This document shows positions 12,847-21,517 of a DNA stretch of 64,000 bases, piece by piece. Origin of the DNA: Parabacteroides distasonis. Lineage in GTDB: Bacteria; Bacteroidota; Bacteroidia; Bacteroidales; Tannerellaceae. Made by a program: the position numbers and the translations under genes. Within the stretch, counting starts at the first letter, position 1; each line of letters opens with the position of its first letter. Below the pieces are notes generated by a model, which was not told the DNA's origin, did not search any database, and was given only the letters and a program-made list of their open reading frames with translations. The stretch covers positions 62,001-126,000 of the forward strand of contig JAFBIU010000003.1 of assembly GCA_021531775.1 (NCBI GenBank). Direction: 5' to 3'.

Positions 12847-13314
12847 TCACTTCCTCCTCACAATTTGTATGATCGTATCGATCGCATAATAACAGGTCAA
12901 AAGACCGCTGATCGGCAAGACGGAATAGACATACCCCAAATTGATTTGCAGTGAAGCCGATGTCACATCCAGATAAAACCGAGTATAGACCAACCAGGCA
13001 CCTCCTATCACCAGTACCGACAGGGCAAATAGCACAATCATCACTTGGATAAACAGCTGAATCTGCCTGCGCTTAGACTCGTTCGATGTACGTTGTAACA
13101 GCAAATCAATGGCCAGATGCCCATTACTACCCGCTACGTAGGCTGCTCCCAAGAGACCTACCCAAACCAATAGAAACCCGGCCACCTCGTCCGTAAATGA
13201 ACTGGGTACAGACCAAACATACCGACTGGCTACCTGCCACAACACATCGATCACCAACACGGCCATCAGGCCGATCAGGATCCAAGCCAACATCTGATCA
13301 ATGATTTTTCGCAT
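12847..13314 (-). CDS. dctQ: TRAP transporter small permease (DctQ type)
   Basis: 155 residues with four predicted membrane helices, the small partner subunit of DctM. The helix pattern and the segment FLLVWVGLLGAAYVAGSNGH with the following LAIDLL match the DctQ family. Its start overlaps the end of dctP by 17 bp, suggesting translational coupling. Confidence 0.9.
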   Translation of the reverse strand: MRKIIDQMLAWILIGLMAVLVIDVLWQVASRYVWSVPSSFTDEVAGFLLVWVGLLGAAYVAGSNGHLAIDLLLQRTSNESKRRQIQLFIQVMIVLFALSVLVIGGAWLVYTRFYLDVTSASLQINLGYVYSVLPISGLLTCYYAIDTIIQIVRRK

Positions 13315-14290
13315 ATACGTTATCTATTTCTTCTATGAGTTTCTGAAAAGAGGGATGCTTCCGATACCGTTCCAACATGGGAGCTGCCGCATCCATAAAA
13401 GGTTGCTTATCGGGATAAATGATCTCTAACCCCTTCTCTTGCATCTCCTGCATCGACACCTGCTCCTGTTCGCTCCAAAGCTGGCGTTGATAGATGGAAG
13501 CCTCGGAGGCGGCCTGTTGCAACCAGCCACGCTCCTCATCCGACAATTTGTTCCACGTAGCCAAACTGACGATGATCACATCCGGACACATCGTATGTTC
13601 ATTGACCGTATAGTAACGAACGACCTCATGATGAAAAGCCGTCGTTACCGAAGGGGTGTTATTTTCGGCACCATCCACCACATGACTCTGCAGAGCCGTA
13701 TATAATTCTCCCCAATCGACGGGAGTTGCCGAACCACCGAAGGTCTTCATCATTTCGACCGCAATCGGGCTCTTCTGCACACGGATCTTCAACCCCTTCA
13801 AATCGGCCGGCTCCCGAACCGGTTTGTTGATGGTATAAAAACTGCGGGCACCCGAATCGAAATAGGTCAACCCTTTAAACCAATAGGGCTCTGTAGAAGC
13901 CAGAAGTTCCTGACCTACCGACCCATCTATCACATCGAAGAAGTGCCGACGCGAGCGGAACAGATAGGGAATACCAAACACCTTGAAGGGATCGACAAAA
14001 CTCTCCAAGGAGGCTGAGTTGACCTTGGTAATATCCAAACTGCCTATCTGAAGCAATTCGATGCACTGATTCTCGGAACCTAACTGAGAAGAGGAATAGA
14101 TATCGAACCGCATTTTGCCACCCGATAATTCCTGCACACGTTCGCCCATATACACCAACCCCTTGTGCACCGAATGCGTAGGAGGCAACCCATGCGCCAA
14201 TTTTAAAATGCGCACATCGCCTTCCCCTTGCTTACACGACAGCAGAAGAAGAGGAGCGAGTAATAAAAAGATGATAGACCGTATTTTCAT
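13298..14290 (-). CDS. dctP: TRAP transporter solute-binding lipoprotein (DctP type)
   Basis: 330 residues with a lipoprotein signal ending LLLLSCKQG, so it is membrane-tethered rather than free in the periplasm as in many Proteobacteria. The DctP fold is shown by LKLAHGLPPTHSVHKGL, SSSQLGSENQCIELLQIGSLD and LKGLKIRVQKSPIAVEMMKT; the arginine in KIRVQ is the family's carboxylate-binding residue. This implies an acidic ligand such as a uronate, sialic acid or dicarboxylate, which sequence alone does not settle. First gene of the TRAP operon. Confidence 0.9.
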   Translation of the reverse strand: MKIRSIIFLLLAPLLLLSCKQGEGDVRILKLAHGLPPTHSVHKGLVYMGERVQELSGGKMRFDIYSSSQLGSENQCIELLQIGSLDITKVNSASLESFVDPFKVFGIPYLFRSRRHFFDVIDGSVGQELLASTEPYWFKGLTYFDSGARSFYTINKPVREPADLKGLKIRVQKSPIAVEMMKTFGGSATPVDWGELYTALQSHVVDGAENNTPSVTTAFHHEVVRYYTVNEHTMCPDVIIVSLATWNKLSDEERGWLQQAASEASIYQRQLWSEQEQVSMQEMQEKGLEIIYPDKQPFMDAAAPMLERYRKHPSFQKLIEEIDNVYAKNH

Positions 14291-14323
14291 AACAGTTTCA
14301 CATAAAACTACATTTTAACACAA

Positions 14324-14331
14324 CAAATATA
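14324..14331 (-). promoter_or_regulatory. -7 box of the TRAP operon
   Basis: TATATTTG on the minus strand matches TAnnTTTG and lies 34 bp upstream of the dctP start. No clear -33 element was found. Confidence 0.5.
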
Positions 14332-14364
14332 GAAAAAAATGACAAACCAAACCTCTTTTGCTTG

Positions 14365-14372
14365 TAATTTTG
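14365..14372 (+). promoter_or_regulatory. -7 box of the M23 peptidase gene
   Basis: TAATTTTG matches TAnnTTTG, 20 bp upstream of the ATG at 14393. It is divergent from the TRAP operon promoter in the same 102-bp gap. Confidence 0.55.
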
Positions 14373-14392
14373 TGCCATAAAGAAAAAATGCA

Positions 14393-15214
14393 ATGAGATT
14401 TACAGTCAAAAGTCCAATCGTTACAGGTATCTTTCTGTTGTTATTTGCTTGTCAGACAACACGCTTAACACCGTCGGAGTCCAATCCACCGGTCAAAGCC
14501 AAGTTCCCGACATCCGAGATACCCTTTCCAGCCAAGGACTTCAAATTCCTGTTTCCCATTGCTACTACACTTTCTGAGATGCCCTCTGCCCGCAAGGAGA
14601 TTACGGAAAAGATCACAGCCCGTGAAACGAGTGATCTGGCCATCCGTGATGTCAAACGGTTTGCCAACGGGAATACGGAGATTTTCGACCTTTCCTTAAT
14701 TGCCAGCGAACCATACGCCTTCCCGCTTCCCGGTGCAAAAGTCATCTCTCCTTTCGGAGGCCGTCGTAAGCACCACTCCGGTGTGGACCTCAAGACGAGG
14801 GCCAACGACACGATCGTTTCTGCATTCGATGGCATCGTACGGCTTTCCAAACCCTATGCCGCCTACGGCAATCTGGTGGTCGTACGTCACTACAATGGCC
14901 TGGAAACGGTCTATAGCCATAACTCCAAGAACTTGGTCAAACCGGGTGACCGGGTGAAAGCTGGACAGCCGATCGCCCTTACGGGACGGACAGGTCGTGC
15001 CACAACAGAACATCTGCATTTCGAAATACGGATCAACGGTTATGCCATCAACCCGACATACGTCTTTAATATGCGCTCCCAGCGGATGCACCACAAATAC
15101 CTGTTGTGCACACAAAAGTCGGGCAGCGTTGAAGTCAAGACGTTGAACATCCTCCCCCATCAGCGACAGGGCGACTACAACCGGTTTGCCAGTTTTGACA
15201 CGACGACCGAATAA
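14393..15214 (+). CDS. M23 (LytM-type) peptidoglycan endopeptidase, lipoprotein
   Basis: 273 residues with a lipoprotein signal (LLLFACQTT). The LytM domain lies at about residues 105-230 with the zinc ligands in HHSGVDLKT and HLHFEIRING, plus GAKVISPFGGRR ahead of the first ligand. Such enzymes cut peptide cross-links in the cell wall during growth or division, or act as inactive amidase activators; here the His/Asp ligands are all present so activity is expected. A short ATG CAA TGA sits just upstream and is out of use. No partner gene is evident nearby. Confidence 0.88.
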   Translation: MRFTVKSPIVTGIFLLLFACQTTRLTPSESNPPVKAKFPTSEIPFPAKDFKFLFPIATTLSEMPSARKEITEKITARETSDLAIRDVKRFANGNTEIFDLSLIASEPYAFPLPGAKVISPFGGRRKHHSGVDLKTRANDTIVSAFDGIVRLSKPYAAYGNLVVVRHYNGLETVYSHNSKNLVKPGDRVKAGQPIALTGRTGRATTEHLHFEIRINGYAINPTYVFNMRSQRMHHKYLLCTQKSGSVEVKTLNILPHQRQGDYNRFASFDTTTE

Positions 15215-15302
15215 GACATTCCAGACCTCCCTACCAGATCCATCGATCTGTTCAGGCAGAAAAAGCGAAGTCACAGCGAAGGAAGAGCGAAGGCACCGGT
15301 AA

Positions 15303-15383
15303 CTACTTATGACAACTGCAGGTCTCTACTTATGATGACTGCTAGACTCTACTTATGATAACTGCTAGACTCTACTTATGACC
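15303..15383. repeat. 23-bp tandem repeat, about 3.5 copies
   Basis: Copies begin at 15303, 15326, 15349 and a partial one at 15372. Each opens CTACTTATGA; copies two and three differ at one base, copy one is more diverged. The gap 15215-15449 has no gene. Confidence 0.9.
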
Positions 15384-15449
15384 GGAATTGGAGCTCAGTG
15401 ATGGGGAAAATTTCGACAACCTTTCGAGAGATTCGAAGTACATTTTTTC

Positions 15450-15506
15450 GCGTAACATTGTGTTACGTTACGATGAGACGTTGCGTAACGTAACACAATG
15501 TTACGC
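15450..15506. repeat. Perfect 23-bp inverted repeat with nested palindromes
   Basis: Arms at 15450-15472 and 15484-15506 are perfectly complementary around an 11-nt loop. T-run on the left (15443-15448) and A-run on the right make it look like a bidirectional terminator between the convergent M23 gene and ssrA. Each arm also carries a smaller palindrome, CGTAAC-attgt-GTTACG on the left and its complement on the right, so alternative cloverleaf folding is possible. Confidence 0.9.
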
Positions 15507-15529
15507 AAAAAAAGGAAATCATGGTGTAC

Positions 15530-15561
15530 AAAAAAAGCCGAATCTTCTACAAAGACCCGGC
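15530..15561 (-). terminator. Intrinsic terminator of ssrA
   Basis: On the minus strand GCCGGGTCTT and AAGATTCGGC pair (with two G-T pairs) around TGTAG and are followed by seven T. It lies about 20 nt past the tmRNA 3' end. Confidence 0.85.
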
Positions 15562-15581
15562 CTGTTTACCAGTTTTTTCCG

Positions 15582-15978
15582 TGGAGCTGGAGAGATTCGA
15601 ACTCTCGTCCAAACGAGGAATTAATTCGCTTTCTACATGTTTATCTTCGCCTTCATTGTCGGGACCAAGCAAGACCGAAGCCACCCACTTAATCCTTATC
15701 CTTTAAAACTTCATCAGAAACCCAAGGCCTGTTTCCAACTATCTCCGATATTGCTGCACCACCTGATCGGAACGCTTCGGAGCCACAGCATCCGGGTGAT
15801 GTCACGTCCCCGCAACTTTTGCAGGGATTAAGCTTCAATCTACTGTACTTCGATTAAGCAGCGAGAGCGTAATTGTTTTCGCCAGTTAATTGTTCGTTGT
15901 CTGAGATTTAAGTGCAAGCCAACCACGCACTACATGCTTACAAACCACTTCTACCCGCTGTCAAAACCGGTCAGCCCC
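15582..15978 (-). ncRNA. ssrA: tmRNA (transfer-messenger RNA)
   Basis: One-piece tmRNA that rescues stalled ribosomes and tags the nascent chain for proteolysis. The 5' end GGGGCTGACC GGTTTTGACA pairs with the 3' acceptor strand CAGCTCC, and the T-arm GAGAGTTCGAATCTCTC is intact. The coding part reads GGC GAA AAC AAT TAC GCT CTC GCT GCT TAA, giving the tag end GENNYALAA, the Bacteroides-type tag. The terminal CCA is not encoded and would be added. It begins 12 nt after the 3' end of tRNA-fMet and was probably transcribed with it. Confidence 0.96.
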
Positions 15979-15989
15979 AGTTTTTTTAG

Positions 15990-16061
<72 letters not shown>

Positions 16062-16094
16062 ATGTGGATCACAATCCTTTCTCGATTGCGGGAG

Positions 16095-16126
16095 CAAAGG
16101 TAGAAACTATTTTTATTCCAGCCAAA
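16095..16126 (-). promoter_or_regulatory. Promoter of the tRNA-fMet / ssrA unit
   Basis: TACCTTTG at 16095-16102 and TTTG at 16123-16126 on the minus strand with exactly 20 nt between: a near-ideal Bacteroides promoter, about 34 nt before the tRNA. Confidence 0.8.
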
Positions 16127-16144
16127 TTTTTAACATAAAATAAT

Positions 16145-18016
16145 CTATTCGTATTCTACATACGTATCTTTTTTGGGAGAATTATACCATGTCCAATAGG
16201 AGAGCGAAGTCACATTTTTGGCCCAACGGGAAAACAGCGTATAGGTGGTAAAAATGGAGGTCTCTTCCAAAGGCCATCTCCAATTACCTACTACACAGAC
16301 AGCTTGAGGCATCTGTCCAGGCACATCCGCCAGTCGGATCACATCCGAACAGTCATGACACTCACCCCGTTTGACCTCCACATAAAACCGGTTGGCATCC
16401 GTGGCCATCGTATAGGATTTCAACCATCGGACCGTACCCAAATCCACAAAGGGTACAGAAACCATGGAAGAACGCGTATTGATCCAGTCTCCTCCACCGA
16501 ACAACTGATGGATCTCTCCCAAATTCTGATCCCCGTCAGGACCATCATAATGCAGATACATCCGCGTATCCGAACTACATCCAGCTGCCATCAACTTGAC
16601 TGTACACTCCTCTTTCGCATAATCCGGACGAATCTGAATGACAGCATCGTTAAAATCAAAGTCAGCCTTACGACCCACATCCTCATATCCGATCGTCCAT
16701 GGTATCAAAGCATATCCATCCACGATGCCATCCACCTCCGGATCAACGATGGTAGGCATCTCCGTCTCCAGTTCGGCATGCAATCCGAAAACGACGTCAT
16801 TACAGTCGTGGTCACCACTACTACCGTCATCCTCCAGACCCATAAGGGTAAAGCCACTGTCTTTCACAATGGCACTCCGATGCCGGGAGTCCGTATTCAG
16901 CACCTGAGCCGAGAAATTGGTTTCGTAGAAGGGTTGCGGCAACACACTTCCGGGAATACCTTTCCGGACAATGGCCGCCCGTTGTGCACTATTCTCCTTT
17001 CCACTCATCCGCAAATAGAAACCAATACGGTCACCTGGTTTCACATCAATATGGTAGGTCAATCCTCGGATGTCGGTAACCCGACTTCCATACTGTTGCA
17101 AAACCCAGTTGATGTTGTAGGCATCATCTCCGAGTCGGGCACTCACAGAGGTATAGGGTGGATCAAAACCATCCCGGTAGTCAAAATTGGAGTCATACCA
17201 CTTATCTGTATTTCCATCTAACTGGTACTGAATCTTACAGACACCGTTGATATAGTCGTAAGAGTGCGTATCCAGCAGATCCACAAATTCCAAATCCGCG
17301 TATGTACCGGGCGAATGGCGATAATAGCCTAAAATACGAGGTTGATAGGCCCCCGTAAATCCATACAACAATGTAACGTCAAAAGGGCCATTCGAGATCA
17401 ACTCATAGTTCACGTTGGATCCTAAGTCCGCTGCATCCATACCCTCTTTCACATAATTCAACATGATATCCAATCCTTCGGGACTCAAGTTGACATAGCC
17501 AATATTGGATTGGATATCCGTTCCATTCAAAGCTGCAGAAACCCTCAAATCGGCCTGTGCCGTGATCGGTTTGGGAAAAACAACAGATACCTCTTGAATG
17601 GGTTTACCCGTCAGGGTGATCGTTTGCGAGATCCGCTTCGTACCATCGTTGCCCACCACTAATACCGATGAACTGATTCCTTGTGGTATCGTCAGGTTAA
17701 CCGTTCCATCACCATCGATCGTCTTCCGGTCACACAACAGATACTCTTCCGAATCTGACACATACGCCACAACTTCTGTCGTCCGCGTCGTTTTCACGTG
17801 CACATCCAACGTAACAGCCGTCTTCCAAAATTGGAACGTATCGACCATGCCACCCCCTAAAAAGCCCTCGTAGATTTCGGCAACCGATGCATGATAATTG
17901 AGTGTTTCATCACGATCGCAAGCCGTCCATCCCAATGAGACAACCAACAGCCACAACCAGACCTGTTTCATCCATGAAGATGAACCTTTCTGTATCTTTC
18001 TATTCATATCTGTCAT
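16145..18016 (-). CDS. LruC domain-containing surface lipoprotein
   Basis: 623 residues; lipoprotein signal ending SLGWTACDRD. The C-terminal half is the LruC/DUF4842 region, with the repeated acidic signatures GDHDCNDVVFGL (about 405) and ADFDFNDAVIQI (about 460), likely metal-binding. The N-terminal half looks like beta-sandwich modules. LruC was named from Leptospira and its role is unknown; in Bacteroidetes it occurs in surface lipoproteins. The start overlaps the stop of the upstream outer-membrane gene as ATGA, so translation is coupled. A start at residue 4 (18007) is also possible. It is the last gene of the capsule-direction operon. Confidence 0.82.
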   Translation of the reverse strand: MTDMNRKIQKGSSSWMKQVWLWLLVVSLGWTACDRDETLNYHASVAEIYEGFLGGGMVDTFQFWKTAVTLDVHVKTTRTTEVVAYVSDSEEYLLCDRKTIDGDGTVNLTIPQGISSSVLVVGNDGTKRISQTITLTGKPIQEVSVVFPKPITAQADLRVSAALNGTDIQSNIGYVNLSPEGLDIMLNYVKEGMDAADLGSNVNYELISNGPFDVTLLYGFTGAYQPRILGYYRHSPGTYADLEFVDLLDTHSYDYINGVCKIQYQLDGNTDKWYDSNFDYRDGFDPPYTSVSARLGDDAYNINWVLQQYGSRVTDIRGLTYHIDVKPGDRIGFYLRMSGKENSAQRAAIVRKGIPGSVLPQPFYETNFSAQVLNTDSRHRSAIVKDSGFTLMGLEDDGSSGDHDCNDVVFGLHAELETEMPTIVDPEVDGIVDGYALIPWTIGYEDVGRKADFDFNDAVIQIRPDYAKEECTVKLMAAGCSSDTRMYLHYDGPDGDQNLGEIHQLFGGGDWINTRSSMVSVPFVDLGTVRWLKSYTMATDANRFYVEVKRGECHDCSDVIRLADVPGQMPQAVCVVGNWRWPLEETSIFTTYTLFSRWAKNVTSLSYWTWYNSPKKDTYVEYE

Positions 18017-19692
18017 TCTGAGAAAATAATTTTACCTGCAACCTCTTTCCACGGACGTTTGCCCTCCATGGCCAAAATCACATTTTGCACATAACGGGCC
18101 TCTTCCGTATCACCAGCCTTTTTCAGGTACGCTTTGGCATCACGCAACCGATGCACCTTCACACAAGCACAAGCCGCATTCAGGTTGGCTACGGGATCCT
18201 GCGGATACTGATTGGCAGCAATGGTCAATGCCTCATAATAGCCATCCTCCTCTTCCGAATAGGATAGGGCCACCCGATACATCTCCTCCACACTCAATGC
18301 CTCCGGATGGGTATAGATCAATCGACGGGCATCCTTCGTCGGATATTCGCGGACAACATATTCGATAATGTAGTCCGTATGACGCAATCCCGGATAGACA
18401 TGCGCCAGCAGCCATCGATAGGGTTCTCCCCCTCCGACCCGTTTCAAAGCATCATTCTTTTCGTCAGGCTCCCGATTCGAATCGATCACATCCAACAGTT
18501 CTGCCTGATATTTCAAGACAGAGGCTGGCATGTCGGGAGTCTCGGTAAAGGCCTCGTTGTCATACCAGATATCCGCTTTCACCTTCCGTCGGTTGGCCTG
18601 TTGTACAAACGAACGTAAATTCATCCAATCCTCCGGTGTAAAGTTTGTTTCAAACGAGGTTTGATCCAAATGAAACTCCTCTTTCAAATAAGAGGCCAAC
18701 GCCTCGGTACGTCCTTTTGCCAACCGGATATTGTTGGCATAAGGGCCTTCCGGAGAGGCATATCCATGCAAGCTGATACTGGTAATCTGAACGGTCTGAT
18801 CAAATTGTGCACTATCAATAGAAGCCGCTATCTTCTGTAGTTCATTGGGGTTGTTACGATAGGTGGGGTAGATAATCGTTTCGTTCACAGGAAAATCCAA
18901 GAAAGCCCGTCCGACGATCTGCCGTTTCTTGACACCTTCCGGCTCCGGCAATTGCATGGGCAATACCGGTACCATCTTCAACCGGTTGGAATAGACAATG
19001 GGGCCTACGTCGCGTCGAACCCGATTCGGCAACGTGTAAGCCACACCGACACTCAGGTTACTACGCATATCCAAAGGAACCTTGTGATCAACCACTCCAT
19101 TGAATTTATCCTGGGCCAACGTATGCGACAACTCAACCACGGCACACCATTCCGGATCGAACCGATAGGTAGCTGTCAAGCCGGCCCGCAAACTGCCGAC
19201 CAGCTTATTTTCGGGCGAATAGTCATGTTCATACGACAGCCGGATATCACGCGGATAATCGAATGTCCACATACCTCCCAATCCGGCGAAAGCCTTCAAC
19301 CCCCAGGCACGTTGTTCAGATTCCTTTCCACGCAGCTTGGACAAGCAATCGCCCAGGTCGAACGTGACATCGTAAAAGAGCTCCACGTCACTCCATTTCC
19401 AGATATCTGCCGATTCGCAATAGGGAACACTCCGGCTCTTGTTCCGGTCAAACCCGAAACTGAGACGCCATCCCCACCAGGGATTCCACTCTTCACCGAC
19501 AGCTGCAAAGATACCACCCGCCCAGGGATAACGGGAAAATTCGCTCCAGGGAAGATTCTCGTTCGCCGACTTGTTGATTCCCACCATCAACTGGTAATAG
19601 GTAGAATCCCGTTGTTGTGCCTCTGCCGACCACTGCCAGCATCCGAGAAAGACCAGTAACAGACAACGCAAGTACGTGACAAACTGCTTCAT
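18013..19692 (-). CDS. Outer-membrane protein with OmpA-like and TPR-like regions
   Basis: 559 residues from ATG 19692, which gives the signal peptide MKQFVTYLRCLLLVFLG...AEAQ; the longer in-frame start adds 18 unsupported residues. Residues about 25-230 are strand-rich with many Trp/Tyr, a likely beta-barrel. The middle carries an OmpA-like peptidoglycan-binding motif, SLHGYASPEGPYANNIRLAKGR, and the end has helical TPR-like repeats (NLNAACACVKVHRLRDAKAYL). The plan resembles OmpA-family proteins placed next to fimbrial or surface-lipoprotein genes in Bacteroidales. It starts 7 bp after the aminotransferase stop, so it appears to belong to the capsule transcript. Function not known. Confidence 0.75.
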   Translation of the reverse strand: MKQFVTYLRCLLLVFLGCWQWSAEAQQRDSTYYQLMVGINKSANENLPWSEFSRYPWAGGIFAAVGEEWNPWWGWRLSFGFDRNKSRSVPYCESADIWKWSDVELFYDVTFDLGDCLSKLRGKESEQRAWGLKAFAGLGGMWTFDYPRDIRLSYEHDYSPENKLVGSLRAGLTATYRFDPEWCAVVELSHTLAQDKFNGVVDHKVPLDMRSNLSVGVAYTLPNRVRRDVGPIVYSNRLKMVPVLPMQLPEPEGVKKRQIVGRAFLDFPVNETIIYPTYRNNPNELQKIAASIDSAQFDQTVQITSISLHGYASPEGPYANNIRLAKGRTEALASYLKEEFHLDQTSFETNFTPEDWMNLRSFVQQANRRKVKADIWYDNEAFTETPDMPASVLKYQAELLDVIDSNREPDEKNDALKRVGGGEPYRWLLAHVYPGLRHTDYIIEYVVREYPTKDARRLIYTHPEALSVEEMYRVALSYSEEEDGYYEALTIAANQYPQDPVANLNAACACVKVHRLRDAKAYLKKAGDTEEARYVQNVILAMEGKRPWKEVAGKIIFSE

Positions 19693-19699
19693 AAACAAT

Positions 19700-20890
19700 T
19701 TATTCGCTAACAATACGTTTGATTTGATCCACAATATAATGTACATCTTCCATCGTCACCATAGGGCCCGAAGGCAAACAGAGACCTACCCGGAAAAGCT
19801 GTTCGCTGACACCATTTGTATAATGCGGACAATGAGCAAAAACCGGTTGCAAATGCAACGGTTTCCACAAGGGACGCGTCTCAATGCCCAGCTGGTCCAA
19901 ACGATGAATCAACGCCATCACATTGGCATTCGGCACATGAGCATCTGGAGCAGCCTGTTGGGGTACATCGGATGCGATCTGTAACGATTCGTCCAAGGTT
20001 ATGGTGGTCAACCAATAGTTGCTATCATACTCCGATGAGGGTTCCAAATGCACCGTGATACCCGCCACATCGGCCAACAACTGGTTGTAAAGTTGGCACA
20101 CCTGCTGATGATGACGGACATGATCCGCCAAGACGGTCATCTGTCCACGACCGATACCGGCACAAATATTACTCATACGATAGTTGTAACCAATGTCGGT
20201 ATGTTGATAATACAGATAGGGCTGACGAGCCTGCGTTGCATAATAGGTAGCCAACTGTTTGGCCGCCTTATCCCGACAGACCAAAGCTCCACCGCCCGAA
20301 GTGGTAATCATCTTGTTGCCGTTAAACGACAAGACACCATACTGACCAAATGTACCGCAGTGTTGTCCCTTGTAGAAAGAGCCCAATGCTTCGGCCGTAT
20401 CCTCGATCACCGGAATGTCATACTTGGCAGCTACTTCCAGGATCTCATCCATCTGAGGAGGCATGCCATACAGCGTGACCGGAATAATGGCTTTGGGTTT
20501 CTTGCCTGTTTGACGAATCCGATCGGCAATGGCCTCATCCAACAAGTGCGGATCCATGTTCCAGGTATGAGGTTCTGAATCCACAAACACCGGTATAGCT
20601 CCGATATAGTGGACCGGATTGGCCGTTGCACAGAAGGTAAAACTCTGTACCATCACCTCATCACCCGGCTGTACACCTAACGACAACAAAGCCAAGTGAA
20701 TGGCAGCCGTACCCGATGAAAGAGCGACAACCTCCACCTCGTTGGGACGGAAGAAAGCCTGCAAATCATTTTCAAAACCATTCACATTGGGACCTAAAGG
20801 CACGACCCAATTGGTGTCAAATGCCTCTTGTATATACTGTTGTTCCTTGCCACTCATGTGGGCCAAGCACAAATAAATTCGTTTATTCAT
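19700..20890 (-). CDS. wcfR: DegT/DnrJ/EryC1 aminotransferase (WcfR-like)
   Basis: 396 residues, PLP-dependent sugar aminotransferase. The Schiff-base lysine is in SFNGNKMITTSGGGALVCRD and the fold motifs SGTAAIHLALLSLG and EDTAEALGS are present. The N-terminus IYLCLAHMSGKEQQYIQEAF resembles B. fragilis WcfR, which makes the 4-amino sugar (UDP-AATGal) that starts polysaccharide A. Here it pairs with a WcfS-like initiating transferase. The 4,6-dehydratase that would supply its keto substrate is not in the window. The enzyme class is firm; the exact product is inferred from this pairing. Confidence 0.85.
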   Translation of the reverse strand: MNKRIYLCLAHMSGKEQQYIQEAFDTNWVVPLGPNVNGFENDLQAFFRPNEVEVVALSSGTAAIHLALLSLGVQPGDEVMVQSFTFCATANPVHYIGAIPVFVDSEPHTWNMDPHLLDEAIADRIRQTGKKPKAIIPVTLYGMPPQMDEILEVAAKYDIPVIEDTAEALGSFYKGQHCGTFGQYGVLSFNGNKMITTSGGGALVCRDKAAKQLATYYATQARQPYLYYQHTDIGYNYRMSNICAGIGRGQMTVLADHVRHHQQVCQLYNQLLADVAGITVHLEPSSEYDSNYWLTTITLDESLQIASDVPQQAAPDAHVPNANVMALIHRLDQLGIETRPLWKPLHLQPVFAHCPHYTNGVSEQLFRVGLCLPSGPMVTMEDVHYIVDQIKRIVSE

Positions 20891-20902
20891 TGTTAGTTTG
20901 TT

Positions 20903-21514
20903 TTAAATCCATTCATTATTATAATACATATTCTTTCCTAACACAGTATAGATAATCATCTGTATGTCTTTGATAAAGGAGTAGTGATGCAGATAATACC
21001 GGTTGATCCGTACTTTGTCCGGATAGATCACCTCATCGTTATACCGCACCGGATCGAATTGCTTTGCCAACAACTCTTCTTCATTCCGATATTTCATGGA
21101 AGCAGGACCGGTAATACCGGGCCGTAACTTCAGAATCTCCCGATCCTCACCTTGCAACTGGTCTGCATAGCCGGGCACATCCGGTCGGGGTCCCACAAAA
21201 CTCATGTCTCCGATCAGCACATTCCACAATTCCGGCAATTCATCAATCTTATACCGGCGCAACACAGCCCCCAAAGGCGTAATGCGGGCTTCCCCGGCCA
21301 ATGAAACCGAAGAGCCATGGTGAGCGACATCCATGCTTCGGAATTTATAGACCGTAAAAATCTTGCCACCCTTTCCGACTCGCTTCTGTTTGAAAATAAC
21401 CGGTCCTCCCGGCATCTTCTTGCGAATCAGATAGGATACAGCCAACAACAACGGCCACAAAAAGAAGAGACCGAAGAAAGCGGTTACGCGATCAAAGAGA
21501 AACTTAATAATCAT
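20903..21514 (-). CDS. wcfS: Initiating sugar-1-phosphate transferase (WcfS/PglC-like)
   Basis: 203 residues, a small monotopic phosphoglycosyl transferase that loads the first sugar phosphate on undecaprenyl phosphate. It has one N-terminal membrane segment (FDRVTAFFGLFFLWPLLLAV), then KRVGKGGKIFTVYKFRSM, LRRYKIDELPELWNVLIGDM with the catalytic Asp-Glu pair, and SFVGPRPDVPGY. The short size is that of PglC/WcfS, not of WcaJ. Together with the aminotransferase it suggests a 4-amino-6-deoxy-HexNAc as first sugar. Starts 3 bp after the preceding gene. Confidence 0.88.
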   Translation of the reverse strand: MIIKFLFDRVTAFFGLFFLWPLLLAVSYLIRKKMPGGPVIFKQKRVGKGGKIFTVYKFRSMDVAHHGSSVSLAGEARITPLGAVLRRYKIDELPELWNVLIGDMSFVGPRPDVPGYADQLQGEDREILKLRPGITGPASMKYRNEEELLAKQFDPVRYNDEVIYPDKVRINRYYLHHYSFIKDIQMIIYTVLGKNMYYNNEWI

Positions 21515-21517
21515 GTA

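Noticed and set aside
15303-15383. CRISPR array
   Set aside because: The 23-bp units are directly adjacent with no spacers, and no cas genes are near.
15388-15831. Several short plus-strand frames
   Set aside because: They lie over the inverted repeat and the tmRNA gene, which explain the sequence.
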